Source: an uncultured Caryophanales bacterium
GTDB taxonomy: Bacteria > Bacillota_I > Bacilli_A > RF39 > UBA660
Direction: 5' to 3'
NCBI GenBank assembly: GCA_946614095.1
Contig: CAMOGG010000005.1
Location: 1-52,996 of the forward strand
DNA length: 52,996 nt
Shown here piece by piece: positions 50,169 through 52,996 of the stretch. Position numbers and translations under genes: made by a program. The notes under the pieces were generated by a model. The model made no database searches and had not been told where the DNA came from. It saw only the letters and a list, made by a program, of their open reading frames with translations. Every line of letters begins with the position of its first letter. The stretch's first letter is position 1.

Positions 50169-50195
50169 AGGTTTGTATTATAAAATGAGAGGTTG

Positions 50196-51206
50196 ATGGA
50201 TGTGTCTGGAAAGGTTCGTGGGTCTAGTAGTAATCTTAATTCTAGTAATAAGCGTCATTCTAGTGATAATCGAGGATCTAGTAAAAATTATTCAAAACAA
50301 AAGAAAAAAAATACTAATCGTTCTCAAGAAAAAAAACTAGAGCAAACAACTAGAATCCGTATTGATCAGGAAAGATTAGAAGATTCTGAATCTTTAGATA
50401 CTAGTTTTTTAGAAGGCCGTTTAGGAAAAAAAGTACGTGATAATCGATTATCAAAAGAAAAATTATTAAGTAAATATGAAGAAGCTGATAAAAGTAATAT
50501 CTTTAAAAGAGTTGTTTCTATTTGTTTTTTAATCGTTATCATTCTATTTATTATTTCTTTTATCCCATCTTTACCATTGAAGATAAATACTTCAACAGAA
50601 AAACAAAAAGATGTGGAAGAGTCTGCTCCAAAGAAAGTAGAAAAGGCTGTTGTGTTAGATAATAATTATTTGTTTGTTGGTGATTATTATACGGATGGTA
50701 TTGATAAGAATGAGTTTACTTATCCTATTGTAAAAGAATGTAATGAGAACTATCAAACCATTGATTTATTGAATGATATGGATCATATTTTTTATCAATA
50801 TAATCCTTCTTTAATTTTTATTGAGATTGGTATGAATGATTTACGAGAAGATGTTTCGGAAGATGAGATTCTTGATCATATTCGTGAAATTATTGATAAG
50901 ATTCAAGAAAATAGACCTTATGCCAGAATTGTTATAGAGTCTATTTATCCCATTAATTCTGAAATGGAAGAATATGATTCAAAGTTTATAGGAGATTCCC
51001 TTAACAATGAAGATATTCAAATGATTAATTCTAAAATTCAAAAAATAGCAAAAGAAAAAAAAGTAGAATACCTTGATGTTTATCAAGTATTAAGTGAAGA
51101 AGAACAATTAAAGGAAAACTATACAGAAGATGGGATTCATCTTAATGAAAAAGGATATCAAAGACTTATTTCTTTGATTCAAGATACAATAGAGGATTTA
51201 TCATGA
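50196..51206 (+). CDS. Membrane-anchored SGNH-like protein with the catalytic Ser replaced by Tyr
   Basis: The 336-residue protein has a Ser/Lys-rich cytoplasmic region (1-103), one membrane helix (about 105-125) and an external SGNH/GDSL-type domain (about 153-336). Block I reads VGDYYTDG (161-168) where GDSITDG is expected, so Y164 takes the place of the nucleophile. Block III GMND (212-215) and block V DGIHLN (312-317, H315) are kept. It may be a non-catalytic, wall-binding relative of OatA-type acetyltransferases or esterases. A GDS at 266-268 lies in the wrong place. Start choice is between ATG 50196 and GTG 50202, both behind GAGAGG. It overlaps the VanW gene by four bases. Confidence 0.75.
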   Translation: MDVSGKVRGSSSNLNSSNKRHSSDNRGSSKNYSKQKKKNTNRSQEKKLEQTTRIRIDQERLEDSESLDTSFLEGRLGKKVRDNRLSKEKLLSKYEEADKSNIFKRVVSICFLIVIILFIISFIPSLPLKINTSTEKQKDVEESAPKKVEKAVVLDNNYLFVGDYYTDGIDKNEFTYPIVKECNENYQTIDLLNDMDHIFYQYNPSLIFIEIGMNDLREDVSEDEILDHIREIIDKIQENRPYARIVIESIYPINSEMEEYDSKFIGDSLNNEDIQMINSKIQKIAKEKKVEYLDVYQVLSEEEQLKENYTEDGIHLNEKGYQRLISLIQDTIEDLS

Positions 51207-52435
51207 AATTGAAGGTAAATAAAAAACATAAATTAATTGTGTTATCTGTATTGTTGAGTGTTTTAATTGTTTCTTATGCTATTTTAACAATTTATAATTA
51301 TTATTCTGTAAAAGAATATGATAATTTAATATTACCAAATACGATTATTGATGAATATAATTTTTCTGATTATTCATTTGATAATTCTAGAAAGATGATG
51401 AATTTTTATCAGGATTTAGTATTAAGCAAAAAAGTTAATTTAAAAGTTTCTGATAAAATTTTTGAATATACTTTAAAAGATTTAGGGGTAACGATTGATC
51501 AAGATAAAACGATTGCTAAGATTAAAGATTATCAAGCTGGCTTGTCATTTAGTAGAAAGTTGATGATATTACATGGTGGTTCTCCTACAAGATTTACTTT
51601 CTGTTATATGATTTCAGCAGATAAGTTAAGAGCTTTATTAGATGATATTAAAACTGCTAGTGATTTGCAACCAGTCGATGGATATTTTGATGCGACTGAT
51701 GGGGTTCGCTATCAGGCAGGAATTGAGGGATATTCCTTAAATGTTGATGAAAGTATGAAGAGATTAATGGAATTCTTTGATAAAGAATTTGTAGAAGGTT
51801 CTACTGTTGAATTAACGGGTGATAGTATTGGTGCTAATACAAATGATAGTTATACAAAGATTGATACCATGACTTCTCAGTTTGTGACAGACTTTATGCC
51901 AAATACTTATTTAAGAAATATTAATTTAAATACTGCTTTAGGTTATATTAATGGAACTGTGGTGAATCCAGGAGAAGTATTCTCTTATTGTGATAAAGCT
52001 GGTCCATTTAATAAAGCTGGATATGTTTTCTATTATGAGTTTGTGGGAAATGGAGTTTGTCAGATTGCAACTACTACCTATAATGCAGCTTTACTTGGTG
52101 GACTTGAAATTGTGAAACGCTATCCACATGCGAAGAAGAGTGTTTATGTTGATGGTGGATTAGATGCGACTGTTGCAAGTTATTCTAGTGGATGGTGTGT
52201 TGACATGCAGTTTAAAAATACTTATGAATATCCAATTTATATTAAAGCTTATTCAGAAGGTGGAAGAGCTCATGTAGAGTTTTGGTCTAATAGTGATGCG
52301 AAGAAAGGATTAGAGTATACAACTTCTTCTGTACAAATAGGTGCGAGAGGATATAGATCTTATTTGCATACATGGAAAGATGGACAAGAAATAGATGTTC
52401 ATGAGATTGCGACTACCTGGTATCCTGAGGCATAA
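51203..52435 (+). CDS. VanW-family membrane-anchored cell-wall protein
   Basis: VanW/YoaR-type proteins occur outside the membrane in Gram-positives and are thought to act on peptidoglycan; their exact reaction is not established. The 410-residue product has an N-terminal membrane helix (about 10-31) and a middle region that fits a peptidoglycan-binding (PG_binding_4-like) domain (about 80-205). The VanW domain (about 240-375) includes VNPGEVFSYCDKAGP, NGVCQIATTTYNAAL and GLDATVASYSSG. A G5-like C-terminal domain is missing. The gene overlaps the SGNH-like gene in an ATGA and ends at a strong terminator. Confidence 0.88.
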   Translation: MKLKVNKKHKLIVLSVLLSVLIVSYAILTIYNYYSVKEYDNLILPNTIIDEYNFSDYSFDNSRKMMNFYQDLVLSKKVNLKVSDKIFEYTLKDLGVTIDQDKTIAKIKDYQAGLSFSRKLMILHGGSPTRFTFCYMISADKLRALLDDIKTASDLQPVDGYFDATDGVRYQAGIEGYSLNVDESMKRLMEFFDKEFVEGSTVELTGDSIGANTNDSYTKIDTMTSQFVTDFMPNTYLRNINLNTALGYINGTVVNPGEVFSYCDKAGPFNKAGYVFYYEFVGNGVCQIATTTYNAALLGGLEIVKRYPHAKKSVYVDGGLDATVASYSSGWCVDMQFKNTYEYPIYIKAYSEGGRAHVEFWSNSDAKKGLEYTTSSVQIGARGYRSYLHTWKDGQEIDVHEIATTWYPEA

Positions 52436-52446
52436 GTTTGTTTTGT

Positions 52447-52480
52447 AAAAAGTTAATTCTATTAAGAATTAGCTTTTTTT
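52447..52480 (+). terminator. Terminator after the VanW gene
   Basis: A 14-base stem (AAAAAGTTAATTCT with AGAATTAGCTTTTT, one G-T pair) around ATTA, then a T run. Confidence 0.85.
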
Positions 52481-52532
52481 GCATATATTTTTTTTTATTT
52501 CATAAGATTATTTAGAAAGTGAGGAAATCAAT

Positions 52533-52793
52533 ATGGAAACATTAAAAGTCAGTAGTAAGTCAAATCCAAATAGTGTAGCAGGAGCTTTAGCAAATGTTTT
52601 TCGTGAAAAGGGGGAAGTTGAAATTCAAGCAGTAGGAGCTGGGGCTTTAAATCAGGCAATAAAGGCAGTAGCAATTGCGAGAGGATTTGTTGCTCCATCG
52701 GGAAAAAATTTAGTCTGTATTCCAGCTTTTCAAGATATTTCTATTGATGGTGAGGAAAGAACTGCTATTAAGCTAATTATTGAAACAAAGTAG
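52533..52793 (+). CDS. spoVS: Stage V sporulation protein S
   Basis: SpoVS is an Alba-like small DNA/RNA-binding protein needed for spore development in Bacillus. The 86-residue protein starts METLKVSSKSNPNSVAGALA, contains VEIQAVGAGALNQAIKAVAIARGFVAP and ends IKLIIETK; these match SpoVS along the whole length, which is normal. It has its own upstream region with GTGAGG as ribosome site. Together with CotH and the coat-like genes it supports a sporulating host, although SpoVS-like proteins also occur outside spore formers. Confidence 0.95.
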   Translation: METLKVSSKSNPNSVAGALANVFREKGEVEIQAVGAGALNQAIKAVAIARGFVAPSGKNLVCIPAFQDISIDGEERTAIKLIIETK

Positions 52794-52809
52794 AATTTAT
52801 TATTTTTAT

Positions 52810-52856
52810 AAAAAAGCGAATTTGTATTCATTTCAATTGCGCTTTTTTCTTTTTGT
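52810..52856 (+). terminator. Terminator after spoVS
   Basis: AAAAAAGCG-AA and TTGCGCTTTTTT form a long stem with one bulge, followed by TCTTTTTG. Confidence 0.65.
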
Positions 52857-52917
52857 TGATAATTCATGATATTTTTTTTATTCTGTGATAAAATAAGTGT
52901 ATAGGATGTGAGATTTT

Positions 52918-52996
52918 ATGAATCAAGAAAATGATACTACCATTTATTGTTCTAGATGTGGGGCGGAAATGAAGAGTAGCTCACGTTATTGCATGA
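52918..52996 (+). CDS. Zinc-ribbon protein, 3' partial
   Basis: Only the first 26 codons are in the window. MNQENDTTIYCSRCGAEMK is followed by SSSRYCM, giving CxxCG and a later YC, the start of a zinc-ribbon_2 motif (CxxCG, about 8-9 residues, CxxCG). AGGATGTGAG is the ribosome site. In Bacillota such ribbons often precede membrane helices in small or medium proteins; what follows here is unknown. Confidence 0.65.
   Translation, partial: MNQENDTTIYCSRCGAEMKSSSRYCM

Overview
This is a low-GC, AT-rich segment of a Gram-positive, spore-forming Bacillota chromosome. I favour an uncultured gut-type member of the Bacilli or Erysipelotrichia; that placement is inference. The signs are strong AGGAGG-type ribosome sites, sigma-A promoters, Ffh, RpoZ and RecX, SufS-SufU, PrsA, a sortase with a thioester-domain adhesin, and spore markers (CotH kinase, a CotD-like coat protein, a YjcZ-like small protein, SpoVS). 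UGA is used as a stop (for example in ssb and the alpha-like ATPase gene), so this is not the mycoplasma code. The window looks chromosomal; I saw no insertion sequence, prophage, CRISPR array, tRNA or rRNA.

Layout. 1-9.7 kb: the 3' end of a secreted Ig-like/InlB-repeat protein with a ComEC-type metallo-beta-lactamase domain, a HerA-like ATPase, ffh, two spore coat genes, rpoZ and recX. 9.7-14.9 kb: PrsA (minus), a 33-residue YjcZ-like gene, a CmpB-type membrane protein, a minus-strand pair (HIT protein and unknown) and an acidic coiled-coil protein. 15-17.7 kb: sufS-sufU plus an unknown gene, then a short SSB. 17.8-20 kb: a small orphan type VII secretion-like island (LXG-like candidate, DUF4176 protein, helical protein). 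20-21.6 kb: GNAT acetyltransferase and pyrimidine-nucleoside phosphorylase. 21.7-24.1 kb: thioester adhesin, sortase and membrane protein. 24.1-26.3 kb: two unrelated D-Ala-D-Ala carboxypeptidases. 26.4-50.1 kb: the main feature, a 12-gene operon of about 24 kb. 50.2-53 kb: a degenerate SGNH protein, a VanW protein, SpoVS and the start of a zinc-ribbon protein.

The 26.4-50.1 kb operon is the strongest candidate for an undescribed system. Its centre keeps the ATP synthase gene order c, b-delta, alpha, gamma, beta, epsilon. The beta-like subunit has intact catalytic motifs, so ATP hydrolysis should be possible. However, there is no recognisable subunit a, and the c subunit has Thr60 where the ion-binding Asp/Glu should be, with no acidic residue in its second helix. 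The b and delta parts look fused, alpha carries a repetitive C-terminal tail of about 165 residues, and epsilon lacks its C-terminal helices. The core is flanked and apparently co-transcribed with membrane-anchored surface proteins of 1782, 480, about 245, 3242 and 197 residues and a multi-pass membrane protein. Four of these share an N-terminal plan of one membrane helix followed by a beta-rich module, and three continue through a flexible linker into Fn3-like repeats. The 3242-residue protein adds an ALK/LTK-type glycine-rich domain and three GLUG-like beta-helix regions. I infer an ATP-driven rotary machine that moves no ions and instead acts mechanically on a giant surface structure. It is analogous to, but distinct from, the F1-like X0 ATPases of mycoplasmas that are tied to gliding or to antibody processing.
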